From positions 1 to 12,689 of the forward strand of contig CAJOMW010000014.1 of assembly GCA_905235695.1 (NCBI GenBank): DNA of 12,689 nucleotides, written 5' to 3'. The position numbers and the translations under genes were made by a program. This document shows positions 1 through 6,444 of this stretch, in pieces. The DNA comes from an uncultured Clostridia bacterium (GTDB taxonomy: Bacteria; Bacillota; Clostridia; Oscillospirales; CAG-382). Each line of letters opens with the position of its first letter. Positions within the stretch are counted from its first letter, which is position 1. The notes below the pieces were generated by a model. The model saw only the letters and a list, made by a program, of their open reading frames with translations. It was not told the origin of the DNA and did not search any database.

Positions 1-15
1 GGGCATGGCACCGTC

Positions 16-40
16 AGAGAAAAATCGCAGATTTTTCTCT
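16..40. repeat. Perfect hairpin 1 (10-bp stem)
   Basis: agagaaaaat (16-25) is the exact reverse complement of 31-40, with the 5-nt loop cgcag. It is the first of four perfect hairpins spaced within 175 bases. Confidence 0.75.
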
Positions 41-89
41 TGAAACCATTCAGAGCGAAGCGAAGTTTTTCGACGCAGTTCTCTTTCCC

Positions 90-117
90 TTTTCTTTCTC
101 TTTCAAGAGAAAGAAAA
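90..117. repeat. Perfect hairpin 2 (13-bp stem)
   Basis: The pyrimidine arm ttttctttctctt (90-102) is exactly complementary to the purine arm at 105-117, with only tc between the arms, so the innermost pairs must open. The arms are almost pure polypyrimidine and polypurine. Confidence 0.75.
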
Positions 118-128
118 CGTGCTTTTTG

Positions 129-154
129 CTTCTTTTTGCACGCGCAAAAAGAAG
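129..154. repeat. Perfect hairpin 3 (11-bp stem)
   Basis: cttctttttgc (129-139) pairs exactly with gcaaaaagaag (144-154) across the 4-nt loop acgc. A partial copy of the left arm (gctttttg, 121-128) lies just upstream. Confidence 0.75.
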
Positions 155-166
155 AATCCGTTATCC

Positions 167-189
167 CCAAAGTGCCAAAGGCACTTTGG
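167..189. repeat. Perfect hairpin 4 (10-bp stem)
   Basis: ccaaagtgcc (167-176) pairs exactly with ggcactttgg (180-189) across a 3-nt aaa loop. No T-tract follows on either strand, so a terminator role is not supported. Confidence 0.75.
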
Positions 190-199
190 TAGCTACACC

Positions 200-361
200 T
201 GCGCTTAGCATGGCAACAGAAAAAGAACATTAAAAGCGGCGCATTAGGCAAAGTGGAACAATAGGATTATATCTGCGCATACACCTCATCCGAGCGGCTT
301 CGCCGCCCACCTTCCCCTCGGAAGGGGAAGGCTTATTTGCGCTCAGCAGAGCAACAAAAAG
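200..361. repeat. Near-direct repeat flanking the double hairpin
   Basis: A segment starting tgcgcttagca at 200 recurs as tgcgctcagca at 338. Each copy continues for about 24 bases through a caaca-then-A-run end, with a few mismatches. The copies lie on either side of the double-hairpin element at 294-331. This could be a duplicated repeat boundary or a chance similarity. Confidence 0.4.
294..331. repeat. Double-hairpin repeat, copy A
   Basis: The first hairpin is gcggc-ttc-gccgc (294-306). The second is ccttcccct (310-318) paired with aggggaagg (323-331) across cgga. The layout (a ggcttcgcc core, a short cca-rich linker, then a C-rich stem) recurs at 9300-9349, so the two look like members of one dispersed family. 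It resembles palindromic repeats I associate with gut Clostridia genomes; that is recollection, not a search result. Confidence 0.6.
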
Positions 362-385
362 GATATCAAAGGCTACGCCCCAGCC

Positions 386-416
386 AATTTGCATTTTGCA
401 TTTCTAATTTTGCATT
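386..416. repeat. 7-bp-periodic repeat overlapping the dapB 3' end
   Basis: Read on the plus strand, units of seven follow each other in phase: tttgcat (388-394), tttgcat (395-401), ttctaat (402-408) and tttgcat (409-415). The dapB stop codon (404-406, minus) lies inside the array, so the last residues of DapB are encoded by repeat sequence. Confidence 0.6.
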
Positions 417-1162
417 GCTATCAAGTCCGCCATATTATAAAGTCCGCTCTCTTTGCCGGCAATAAACCGCGCCGCCCTTATCGCTCCGCTTGCGAATATC
501 TCCCGGGACGAGGCGCTGTGCGATATCTTTACAACTTCATTGTTCCCGGCAAATATCACTTCATGCTCGCCGACTATCGTGCCGCCGCGGACGGAGTGTA
601 TGCCTATCTCGTTTTCTGCCCTCTGTTTTCTCTCCTTCGTTCTGTCGTAAACGTACTCGCTGTCCTGCCTTACCGACTTTATCCCGTCGGCTATCATAAG
701 AGCCGTTCCGCTCGGGGCATCGAGCTTTTTGTTGTGGTGCTGTTCGACTATCTCTATATCAAAATCGCTGAGTATCCCGGCGGCCTGCTTTGCAAGCTCG
801 ATTATGAGATTTACTCCGACGGACATATTGGCGCTCCTGAAGACGGCGACCTTCTTCGACGCCTCGGATATCATCTCAAGCTCCTCCGGGGTGTGTCCGG
901 TCGTTGCGAACACCGTCGGAGTACCGGTCTTTACCGCATAGTCGCAGAGAAGTGCGCAGGCGGAATGATGCGAAAAATCCACCAGGACGTCCGCTATCTT
1001 TCCTTCGCCAAGCTCAAACGGGCTCGAGACCGTCGGAAACTTGTGCGGCGTTCCGAGGTTCACGTCTACTCCGCCGACTATTACAACGTCCTCGCTCTGT
1101 GAGCATATCTCCTCTATCGCACGTCCCATTCTGCCGTTTATTCCGCTTATGATTATCTTCAT
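404..1162 (-). CDS. dapB: 4-hydroxy-tetrahydrodipicolinate reductase (DapB)
   Basis: DapB reduces the cyclic product of DapA to tetrahydrodipicolinate using NAD(P)H, in the cytoplasmic diaminopimelate/lysine pathway. The 252-aa length is normal for the family. The N-terminal dinucleotide-binding loop GINGRMG is at residues 7-13. The family signature EQHHNKKLDAPSGTA (residues 140-154) carries the catalytic HH and Lys pair and the substrate-binding GT. SVRGGTIVGEH (from 190) is also typical. The ATG at 1162 has a GAAAGGAA ribosome-binding site at 1171-1178, eight bases away. It lies 79 bases downstream of dapA, so the two are probably one transcript under the lysine riboswitch. The terminal IAMQN comes from a 7-bp-periodic repeat rather than conserved family sequence. 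Identification is very secure. Confidence 0.97.
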   Translation of the reverse strand: MKIIISGINGRMGRAIEEICSQSEDVVIVGGVDVNLGTPHKFPTVSSPFELGEGKIADVLVDFSHHSACALLCDYAVKTGTPTVFATTGHTPEELEMISEASKKVAVFRSANMSVGVNLIIELAKQAAGILSDFDIEIVEQHHNKKLDAPSGTALMIADGIKSVRQDSEYVYDRTKERKQRAENEIGIHSVRGGTIVGEHEVIFAGNNEVVKISHSASSREIFASGAIRAARFIAGKESGLYNMADLIAMQN

Positions 1163-1193
1163 TTTGCCGTTTCCTTTCTCTTATCCTAAAACA

Positions 1194-1219
1194 AATGGCG
1201 GCCTTTGTAAGTCGCCATT
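1194..1219 (-). other. Hairpin between dapA and dapB
   Basis: aatggcg (1194-1200) and cgccatt (1213-1219) form a 7-bp stem with a 12-nt loop. On the minus strand it follows the dapA stop and is trailed only by tgtttta, so at most it is a weak terminator. It may instead protect the dapA mRNA end or set the dapA/dapB ratio. Confidence 0.35.
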
Positions 1220-1241
1220 CTCATCTGTATTCCGTGTTTTA

Positions 1242-2129
1242 TCAGAACTTTAATCCTGCTTCCCTCATATCCTTTATGAGCCTCTCCCTGTTTTCGGGCG
1301 CCATTTCGCAGAGCGGAAGCCTCATTTCCTCGGAGCAGTATCCAAGAAGCGCCATCGCCGTCTTTGCCGGAATGGGATTTACCTCACAGAAGAGCGAGCT
1401 TATGAGAGGAATGTATTTAAGCTGCGCCTTCGCCGCCTCTTCGTAGTTGCCGTCAAGGCAGTTTTGGCAGATATCGTGCGTTTCACGGGGAAGAAGGTTC
1501 GAGAGAACGGATATGACTCCCTTGCCGCCGAGCGACATTATCGGGACTATCTGATCGTCGTTGCCCGAATAGAGCGTCAGCTCGTCGCCGCAGCGATAGA
1601 GCGTCTCGGCAACGGAGGACAGGTTTCCGTTTGCCTCCTTTGCGGCAACTATGCGCTCGTGCTTGGCAAGCTCGGCATAAGTCGCAGGGAGAATGTTGGT
1701 TCCGGTGCGCGACGGAACGTTGTATAATATCATTGGCTTATCAACGGCATCGGCTATCGTCGTAAAGTGCTTTACAAGTCCGCGCTGGGTAGTCTTGTTG
1801 TAGTACGGAGTTACGAGCAGGAGTGCATCAACGCCTACGTCACACGCATGCTTTGAGAGCTGTATCGCATAATTTGTGTCGTTGCTTCCCGTGCCGGCTA
1901 TTACCGGAACTCTTCCGTTTACCTTCTTTACGCAGTATTCTATAAGTTCTTTATGTTCTTTGTCGTCAAGGGTGGCGGATTCACCCGTCGTGCCGCACAC
2001 TACGAGCGCATCTATGCCGCCTTCTATCTGCGCATCAACGAGCTTTCCGAAACTTTCAAAATCCACGCCGCCGTTTTTCATAGGTGTTATGAGGGCTGTA
2101 GCGGCTCCCGTAAATACTGTTTGCTTCAT
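1242..2129 (-). CDS. dapA: 4-hydroxy-tetrahydrodipicolinate synthase (DapA)
   Basis: DapA condenses pyruvate with aspartate semialdehyde, the first committed step to diaminopimelate and lysine. The 295-aa protein is a full-length (beta/alpha)8 barrel of the DapA/NAL family. GTTGES (46-51) supplies the Thr pair near the active site, YNVPSRTG (136-143) supplies the catalytic Tyr and the Arg that binds the substrate carboxylate, and the Schiff-base lysine is K164 in VAAKEANG. I chose the ATG at 2129, giving MKQTVFTG, because AAAAGGAG lies at 2138-2145 with an 8-nt gap. An in-frame ATG at 2165 would start inside the leader terminator's T-tract and has no such site. It is preceded by a lysine riboswitch, so it should be repressed by lysine, and followed by dapB. 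Confidence 0.97.
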   Translation of the reverse strand: MKQTVFTGAATALITPMKNGGVDFESFGKLVDAQIEGGIDALVVCGTTGESATLDDKEHKELIEYCVKKVNGRVPVIAGTGSNDTNYAIQLSKHACDVGVDALLLVTPYYNKTTQRGLVKHFTTIADAVDKPMILYNVPSRTGTNILPATYAELAKHERIVAAKEANGNLSSVAETLYRCGDELTLYSGNDDQIVPIMSLGGKGVISVLSNLLPRETHDICQNCLDGNYEEAAKAQLKYIPLISSLFCEVNPIPAKTAMALLGYCSEEMRLPLCEMAPENRERLIKDMREAGLKF

Positions 2130-2137
2130 GAGAAATT

Positions 2138-2145
2138 CTCCTTTT
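2138..2145 (-). promoter_or_regulatory. Ribosome-binding site that decides the dapA start
   Basis: AAAAGGAG on the minus strand sits 8 nt before the ATG at 2129. This rules against the longer in-frame start at 2165. Confidence 0.8.
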
Positions 2146-2163
2146 ATTGTAATATATGCAAAC

Positions 2164-2189
2164 AAAAAAGCCGATTATATCAATCGACT
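2164..2189 (-). terminator. Riboswitch-controlled intrinsic terminator before dapA
   Basis: On the minus strand, gtcgatt and aatcggc (2170-2188, one G-T pair, extendable by one A-T) enclose a 5-nt loop and are followed at once by six T residues (2164-2169). It lies between the lysine aptamer and the dapA ribosome-binding site, as expected for transcription attenuation. The 3' strand of aptamer helix P1 contains tatcaat, which could pair with attgata inside this terminator (2178-2184) or, with one bulge, with gtatttgatag just upstream (2188-2198). Either pairing is a plausible antiterminator; this is inferred from complementarity. Confidence 0.75.
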
Positions 2190-2235
2190 ATCAAATACAA
2201 AGACCAAAGGCAAGCACCTGCCGGAGGAAAAAGTA

Positions 2236-2397
2236 TTGATAGCTCAACACCGCAGAGCGGTGACAGTCATAAGGATGTTTTCCTTATGCCCAGCTGCTGC
2301 TGACAAAACAGCGCTTCGGCGTTTTTACCTTTTGCGCATCTCACCGTTTTGTCACACGAGACAGCCTACGCTACTTTTTAAAAACGCGCCTCTATCT
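2236..2397 (-). ncRNA. Lysine riboswitch (L box) controlling dapA-dapB
   Basis: On the minus strand the conserved lysine-aptamer landmarks occur in order: agaggcgcg at the 5' end (near 2394), agtagcgtag (from about 2376), aacgccgaagc (about 2313-2323), gctgggcataagg (from about 2294), a stable hairpin cataagg/ccttatg (2268-2288), tatgactgtca (2261-2271) and the closing gagctatc (2238-2245). The first and last elements pair as gatag/ctatc to close P1. Length is about 160 nt. Lysine binding is expected to let the terminator at 2164-2189 form and to shut off dapA-dapB. The assignment rests on recognising the consensus; a covariance-model search would confirm it. Confidence 0.93.
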
Positions 2398-2436
2398 TAA
2401 TTATATTAGCTCAGACACATTTTTGCCTGCACTTGC

Positions 2437-2465
2437 ATAATACCACATTTAGCCCTTTTTGTCAA
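2437..2465 (-). promoter_or_regulatory. Promoter for the lysine leader and dapA-dapB
   Basis: On the minus strand a perfect -35 TTGACA (2460-2465) and a -10 TATTAT (2437-2442) are separated by 17 bases. Transcription should start near 2430, about 33 nt before the aptamer. A nearer TATAAT at 2400-2405 has no -35 and would start inside the aptamer. Confidence 0.8.
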
Positions 2466-2490
2466 TAGTTTTTTATATTTGGGCTAAATG
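2446..2490. promoter_or_regulatory. Perfect 10-bp inverted repeat over the dapA promoter
   Basis: catttagccc (2446-2455) is the exact reverse complement of gggctaaatg (2481-2490), with 25 bases between. One arm lies in the spacer between the -10 and -35 of the minus-strand promoter; the other lies just upstream of the -35. The position suits a regulator operator, but no regulator is identified. Confidence 0.4.
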
Positions 2491-2545
2491 CATAAAAATA
2501 TTTTTAAAATATATGTAAATTTCATAAAAAAATTCAAATTTCTTA

Positions 2546-2574
2546 TTGACATTCACCGTAAAAGATTGTAAAAT
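2546..2574 (+). promoter_or_regulatory. Promoter for prmA
   Basis: A perfect -35 TTGACA (2546-2551) and a -10 TAAAAT (2569-2574) are separated by 17 bases, giving a start near 2581 and a leader of about 77 nt before prmA. It diverges from the dapA promoter across an AT-rich stretch of about 80 bases. Confidence 0.75.
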
Positions 2575-2657
2575 AATACATGAATGTTGTTATATTGACG
2601 AAAAGTATAGTAATTTTTGCACAAAAATGACTAAGCGCATAACATTGGAGTAATAAT

Positions 2658-3638
2658 ATGCTTTGGATAAAAACCGTGATACACACAACGACCGCCGGCA
2701 TCGAGCCGGTATCGGGAATACTGCTGATTGCCGGAATAAACGGCTACGAGGTTCAGGACAGTGAGGATTTCAACAGCTTTCTCGAAAACAAAGAAGTATA
2801 TTTCGATTATATAGAAGACGACCTCATGAAGCTGAAGGACTGCGAAACAACGGTCACGTTTTACGTTCCCGAAAACACGCAGGGGCTTGAGACGATAATT
2901 TCGGTAAAGAACGAGATGGCACGCCTGAAGTCCGAGGATGCGGACGGCTCTTTCGGCTCGCTCGAAGTCACCTCCGACACAAAGCTCGAGGAGCAGGACT
3001 GGGAGAACAACTGGAAGCAGTACTTCAAGCCGTTTCCCGTCGGAAAACGCCTCACGATAAAGCCCACCTGGGAAGAGATAGAGAAGGATGACGGAAGGAT
3101 CGTCGTCGAGATAGACCCGTCTTCGTCTTTCGGAACAGGATCTCACACCACGACTCGCCTTTGCCTTGAAAAGGCGGAGGAATACGTTAAGGGCGGCGAA
3201 GAGATTCTCGACATGGGCTGCGGAAGCGGAATACTCGGCATTGCGGCGCTGAAGATGGGCGCACGGCACGTCACGGCGGTCGACATCGACCAGAACTCCG
3301 CACGCATAGCCGCCGAAAACTATGCGGTAAACCACCTTCCCGAAGAGTCGTTCGACGTTTACGCCGGAAACATTCTCGACGGCGGAGAGCTGAGGGACGA
3401 GGTCGCGTCAAGAAAATACGATATTATTCTTGCGAATATAGTTGCGGACGTCATAATGTGGATGGCTCCGTCGTTTGAGGAGTTTCTCGCAGAGGACGGA
3501 AAGCTCGTCGTATCCGGGATAATAGCGGATCGCAGCGGCGAGGTCATAAGTGCGCTCGAAAAGCAGCATTTTAAGGTCATTGATTTCACCGAAAAAGAGG
3601 ATTGGGCGGTGGTAGTGCTGTGCCACGATTCTTTATAG
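2658..3638 (+). CDS. prmA: Ribosomal protein L11 methyltransferase (PrmA)
   Basis: PrmA uses S-adenosylmethionine to methylate ribosomal protein L11 in the cytoplasm. The 326-aa protein has the family layout: an N-terminal L11-recognition domain (about 1-100) beginning with the typical W-I-x-x-x-I-H-T-T, a linker with WENNWKQYFKP (115-125), then a Rossmann methyltransferase domain. Key motifs are DPSSSFGTGSHTTT (153-166), the SAM loop DMGCGSG (185-191), the acidic AVDID (207-211) and LANIVADV (258-265), equivalent to the NI-x-AN motif. The ATG at 2658 has TTGGAG at 2645-2650, seven bases upstream. It is the first gene of the plus-strand group, after a consensus promoter, and overlaps rsmE. 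Confidence 0.96.
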   Translation: MLWIKTVIHTTTAGIEPVSGILLIAGINGYEVQDSEDFNSFLENKEVYFDYIEDDLMKLKDCETTVTFYVPENTQGLETIISVKNEMARLKSEDADGSFGSLEVTSDTKLEEQDWENNWKQYFKPFPVGKRLTIKPTWEEIEKDDGRIVVEIDPSSSFGTGSHTTTRLCLEKAEEYVKGGEEILDMGCGSGILGIAALKMGARHVTAVDIDQNSARIAAENYAVNHLPEESFDVYAGNILDGGELRDEVASRKYDIILANIVADVIMWMAPSFEEFLAEDGKLVVSGIIADRSGEVISALEKQHFKVIDFTEKEDWAVVVLCHDSL

Positions 3639-4372
3639 AGCCGGGCATAACCGGCGAGGGCGACAAAAAAGTCATAACCGGCGAGGACGCAAGGCATATT
3701 TCTTATTCCCTTCGCTCAAAAGTCGGAGACGAATATACGCTGTGCGACACGGACAACTACGAATACCGCTGTGTCATTGAGAATATAGACGCCGAAAGCG
3801 TAACTTTAAGAGTTCTCGAAAAAAGCCTCTGCAAAGCCGAGCCGACGGTGGAGGTAGTGCTCTATCAGGCGCTTGTCAAGGGAGACAAGTTCGACACGGT
3901 GGTGCAGAAGGCGGTCGAGCTCGGGATAAGCGAGATAGTTCCGGTAATATCCGAGCGGTGCGTTTCAAGGCCGGACGAAAAGTCGCTTGAAAAGAAGACA
4001 GAGCGATGGCGGAAGATAGCGAAAAACGCCGCCATGCAGTGTGCGCGGTCGCACATTCCGAATATTCGGAGCGCTGTTGACTTTGTGACGGCGGCGGACG
4101 AAATATCCCGCTTTGACTGCGGCTTTATCTGCTATGAAGCCGAGCCGCACGAGCCGATGAAGAAAATATTCGATTCAAAGAGCAGGGAAAAAGATATAAG
4201 ATCATACGGATTTTTTATAGGCCCCGAGGGCGGAATATCCAAGTCCGAAGCCGAATATGCAGAGCGGCTCGGCATCCCTCTCGCCTCGCTCGGCAAGCGT
4301 ATCCTTCGCACCGAGACTGCGCCTCTTTGCGTTATATCCTCAATAATGTTTTATTCGGACAACCTAAACTGA
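3620..4372 (+). CDS. rsmE: 16S rRNA m3U1498 methyltransferase (RsmE)
   Basis: RsmE is a SPOUT-class enzyme that methylates N3 of U1498 in 16S rRNA, on the 30S subunit. The 250-aa protein starts with the family's PRFFIEP and has KGDKFDTVVQKAVELG (87-102), the R-W-x-KIA region around 129-135, CARSHIPNI (141-149), the SAM-binding knot loop GPEGG (201-205) and LGKRILRTETAPL (224-236). I chose the GTG at 3620 because homologues begin at this point and a GGTGG lies seven bases upstream. The start lies inside prmA, giving a 19-base overlap and probable translational coupling. prmA-rsmE is a common pair in Firmicutes. Confidence 0.96.
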   Translation: MPRFFIEPGITGEGDKKVITGEDARHISYSLRSKVGDEYTLCDTDNYEYRCVIENIDAESVTLRVLEKSLCKAEPTVEVVLYQALVKGDKFDTVVQKAVELGISEIVPVISERCVSRPDEKSLEKKTERWRKIAKNAAMQCARSHIPNIRSAVDFVTAADEISRFDCGFICYEAEPHEPMKKIFDSKSREKDIRSYGFFIGPEGGISKSEAEYAERLGIPLASLGKRILRTETAPLCVISSIMFYSDNLN

Positions 4373-4401
4373 TATACAAATAAATTTACGGAGTGTGTGC
4401 A

Positions 4402-5226
4402 ATGTCATCAAAGTTTTCACCAAAGAAAAAGGAAAACGAAGCGTACAAGAAGAGCGATATTGACTTTTTCAAAATGTCCTCGCTTTTCTTCATAGTCTGT
4501 GCTCTTCTCATATTCATTCTGAGAATAAGCGGGACGATATCGCTTCGCCAGTCTACCGGCGGCAACCTCGCCTACGAGCTGTACAAGCTGTTCAGAAGCC
4601 CGGTGTATATCGCCATCGCAGCGCTGCTGCTTGCGGCATCGGTCATCTGGTTTATTCTTATGCGCATCAAGAAGAAGGACGAGTCCCTGCGGCTCTTTTC
4701 GAGCACGAATGCACTGTGCTTTATGCTATATGTCGCATTCTTCTCGCTGTACTTCGGGCGCCGCACGGTAAACAATCAGGCCGACTGTATGCTGCTGCTT
4801 GCCATAACCATTGCGCTTGCACTCATTTACTACATTTCAAAGATATATCACGCAGACTTTCTGTTCTTCTCCGTTGAGAACGCCATTCTTGCGATTCTCC
4901 TTTACAGATACGTCTATATATACACGGTCGGCGGCATAATAGGAAAGATTCTTCTCATTATATCCGTTCTGCTTTTGAGCTTTGTGTTTATAAAGGTCAG
5001 CAAACGCAAAAACACGTCGCGTCTGAGCAAGGGAAAGAAAAAGCAGTACAAGCCGCTTTCGATACCGTTTTTCGTTACGCTTCTGATTTGGGCGGTGTTC
5101 ATGTTCATCAAGCTGCCAGATCCTCTGGCGGCGCCGATAATTACGCTCGGCACGATGCTGACGGTATTTTTGATACAGTATATAATATTTGCAATAATAT
5201 ATACGATAAGGCTAATAAGAGAGTAA
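4402..5226 (+). CDS. Multi-pass membrane protein of unknown function
   Basis: I do not recognise this 274-aa protein. It has a basic, charged N-terminus (SPKKKENEAYKK) that probably faces the cytoplasm. About seven or eight hydrophobic segments follow, near residues 25-45, 67-88, 100-119, 129-147, 153-174, 176-198, 219-237 and 243-270. A strongly basic loop (199-217, KVSKRKNTSRLSKGKKK) separates segments six and seven. No catalytic or transporter motif stands out. The ATG at 4402 has GGAG (4390-4393) eight bases upstream; a GTG at 4393 overlaps that site and is rejected. It lies 29 bases after rsmE and 18 before the PucR-type regulator, so it is probably in their transcript. Coding status is secure because of length, start site and membrane pattern. 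Confidence 0.85.
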   Translation: MSSKFSPKKKENEAYKKSDIDFFKMSSLFFIVCALLIFILRISGTISLRQSTGGNLAYELYKLFRSPVYIAIAALLLAASVIWFILMRIKKKDESLRLFSSTNALCFMLYVAFFSLYFGRRTVNNQADCMLLLAITIALALIYYISKIYHADFLFFSVENAILAILLYRYVYIYTVGGIIGKILLIISVLLLSFVFIKVSKRKNTSRLSKGKKKQYKPLSIPFFVTLLIWAVFMFIKLPDPLAAPIITLGTMLTVFLIQYIIFAIIYTIRLIRE

Positions 5227-5244
5227 AAAAAGGGGGGAAAGATA

Positions 5245-6330
5245 ATGTCAGCAAGAGTATTTCAAAATGTTATAAACCAACTGAAAGAGACAGTTTCAAG
5301 GTCCATCTGCGTACTTGACGAAACGGGTGCAGTAATAGCGGCGAGCGAGCTTCAGAACACAGGCAAAAGCCGTTCGGAGGCGCTCGGCTACTTTTCGGAG
5401 GACGGAAAGACAGTAGTTGTCGACGGTTCTACCTACTGTCCGATGGGCTCGTTTGCAAGGCCGGACAACGTCATAATCGTTGACGGAGACGACAAGGAGG
5501 CGGTGGATATCTGCAATGTCCTTGCAATATCCTTTTCGAGTATAAAGAGCTTATACGGGGAGAAGTATGACAAGATAAGCTTTATAAAGAACATAATACT
5601 CGACAACATCCTTCCCAGCGACATATACATAAAGGCAAAGGAGCTGCACTTCGACGTAGATACGCCGAAAGCCGTGTTCTTTATCAGATTTGAGGACAAG
5701 GGAGAAGTTATCCCCTACGACATACTTCAGAATATGTTCCCCGACAAGAACAAGGATTACGTTGTGAGCATAGGCGAAAGCGACATAGTCCTCATAAAGG
5801 AAGTAAAGTACAACTGCGATGAAAAGGAGCTTGAAAAGATAGCTCATGAAATAGCAGATACAATAAGTGCGGAATTCTTCCTCAGAGTGACCGTAGGTAT
5901 AGGCACCGTTGCCGAGTCCCTGAAGGACCTCTCTGCATCATTCAGAGAAGCGCAGGTCGCAATAGAGGTCGGAAAGGTATTCGACACCAAGAAAAACATC
6001 ATAAGCTACGACAATCTCGGTATCGGAAGGCTCATTTATCAGCTTCCCACCACGCTCTGTGAAAAGTTCCTGCAGGAAGTGTTCAAGAAGGGCTCCCTCG
6101 AAAGCCTCGACCGCGAGACTCTCATGACAATACAGGCGTTTTTCGACAACAACCTCAACGTCTCCGAGACGGCGCGCAAGCTCTTCGTTCACAGAAACAC
6201 CCTCGTGTACAGGCTTGAAAAGATAAAAAAGATTACCGGTCTCGATCTGCGCGAATTTGATCACGCAATAACCTTCAAGGTAGCTCTCATGGTAAAGAAA
6301 TACCTCACTTCAAAGCCGGTAAAGTACTGA
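5245..6330 (+). CDS. PucR/CdaR-type transcriptional regulator
   Basis: This 361-aa protein ends in the PucR-type helix-turn-helix (about 292-350). The stretch FFDNNLNVSETARKLFVHRN is followed by TLVYRLEKIKKITGLDL and an acidic/aromatic tail typical of CdaR, PucR and relatives. The middle (about 140-250) resembles the GGDEF-like CdaR domain, including VTVGIGTVAESLKDL and FREAQVAIEVG. The N-terminal 100 residues look like a small PAS-like sensor (ICVLDETGAVIAAS) and do not clearly match the sugar-diacid domain, so the ligand is unknown. The ATG at 5245 has AGGGGGG seven bases upstream. It lies 18 bases after the membrane-protein gene and 114 before ftsE. It might regulate either neighbour, but nothing in the sequence proves a target. 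Confidence 0.88.
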   Translation: MSARVFQNVINQLKETVSRSICVLDETGAVIAASELQNTGKSRSEALGYFSEDGKTVVVDGSTYCPMGSFARPDNVIIVDGDDKEAVDICNVLAISFSSIKSLYGEKYDKISFIKNIILDNILPSDIYIKAKELHFDVDTPKAVFFIRFEDKGEVIPYDILQNMFPDKNKDYVVSIGESDIVLIKEVKYNCDEKELEKIAHEIADTISAEFFLRVTVGIGTVAESLKDLSASFREAQVAIEVGKVFDTKKNIISYDNLGIGRLIYQLPTTLCEKFLQEVFKKGSLESLDRETLMTIQAFFDNNLNVSETARKLFVHRNTLVYRLEKIKKITGLDLREFDHAITFKVALMVKKYLTSKPVKY

Positions 6331-6444
6331 TAATGCAGCATTCACAAAGGTCAGCCGCAGATCTGTAAGTTTCGACTAAGGCCGATAAACAATCACGTCT
6401 GTTTTGGCATAACCTCCGCCTCTCGAAAGGAATGGTCACAAACA
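6331..6444 (+). other. Spacer before ftsE, no clear promoter
   Basis: This 114-bp spacer ends in GAAAGGAA (6425-6432), twelve bases before the ftsE ATG, which is a longer gap than at neighbouring genes. I see no convincing -35/-10 pair and no terminator hairpin with a T-tract. ftsE may be read through from upstream or use a non-consensus promoter. Confidence 0.4.

Larger units (their letters stand above)
1..403. repeat. Gene-free region filled with short palindromic and direct repeats
   Basis: I find no convincing gene in this stretch. It holds four consecutive perfect hairpins (16-40, 90-117, 129-154, 167-189), a double-hairpin element (294-331), a near-direct repeat (200-224 and 338-361) flanking that element, and a 7-bp-periodic repeat (386-416) that enters the end of dapB. 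None of the hairpins is followed by a clean T-tract on the minus strand, so none is a convincing dapB terminator. A weak candidate is the small ggct/agcc hairpin at 371-385 (minus), followed by T-rich sequence. The region is best read as a mosaic of dispersed intergenic repeats. Confidence 0.6.

Noticed and set aside
16..189. CRISPR array
   Set aside because: The four palindromes differ in sequence and there are no regularly spaced identical repeats and no cas genes.
389..1102. 237-codon open frame on the plus strand opposite dapB
   Set aside because: It is antisense to a clear dapB, has no ribosome-binding site or recognisable domain, and is rich in unlikely residues (Tyr, Arg). It is a codon-bias shadow.
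2130..2165. Longer dapA start at 2165
   Set aside because: It would place the start in the leader terminator's T-tract and lacks a ribosome-binding site; the ATG at 2129 has one at good spacing and matches the family start.
2400..2405. TATAAT on the minus strand close to the riboswitch
   Set aside because: There is no -35 at the right distance, and the start would fall within the aptamer. The TTGACA/TATTAT pair further upstream is better.
2631..3335. 234-codon open frame on the minus strand opposite prmA
   Set aside because: It is antisense to a well-supported prmA, with no family match or start signal.
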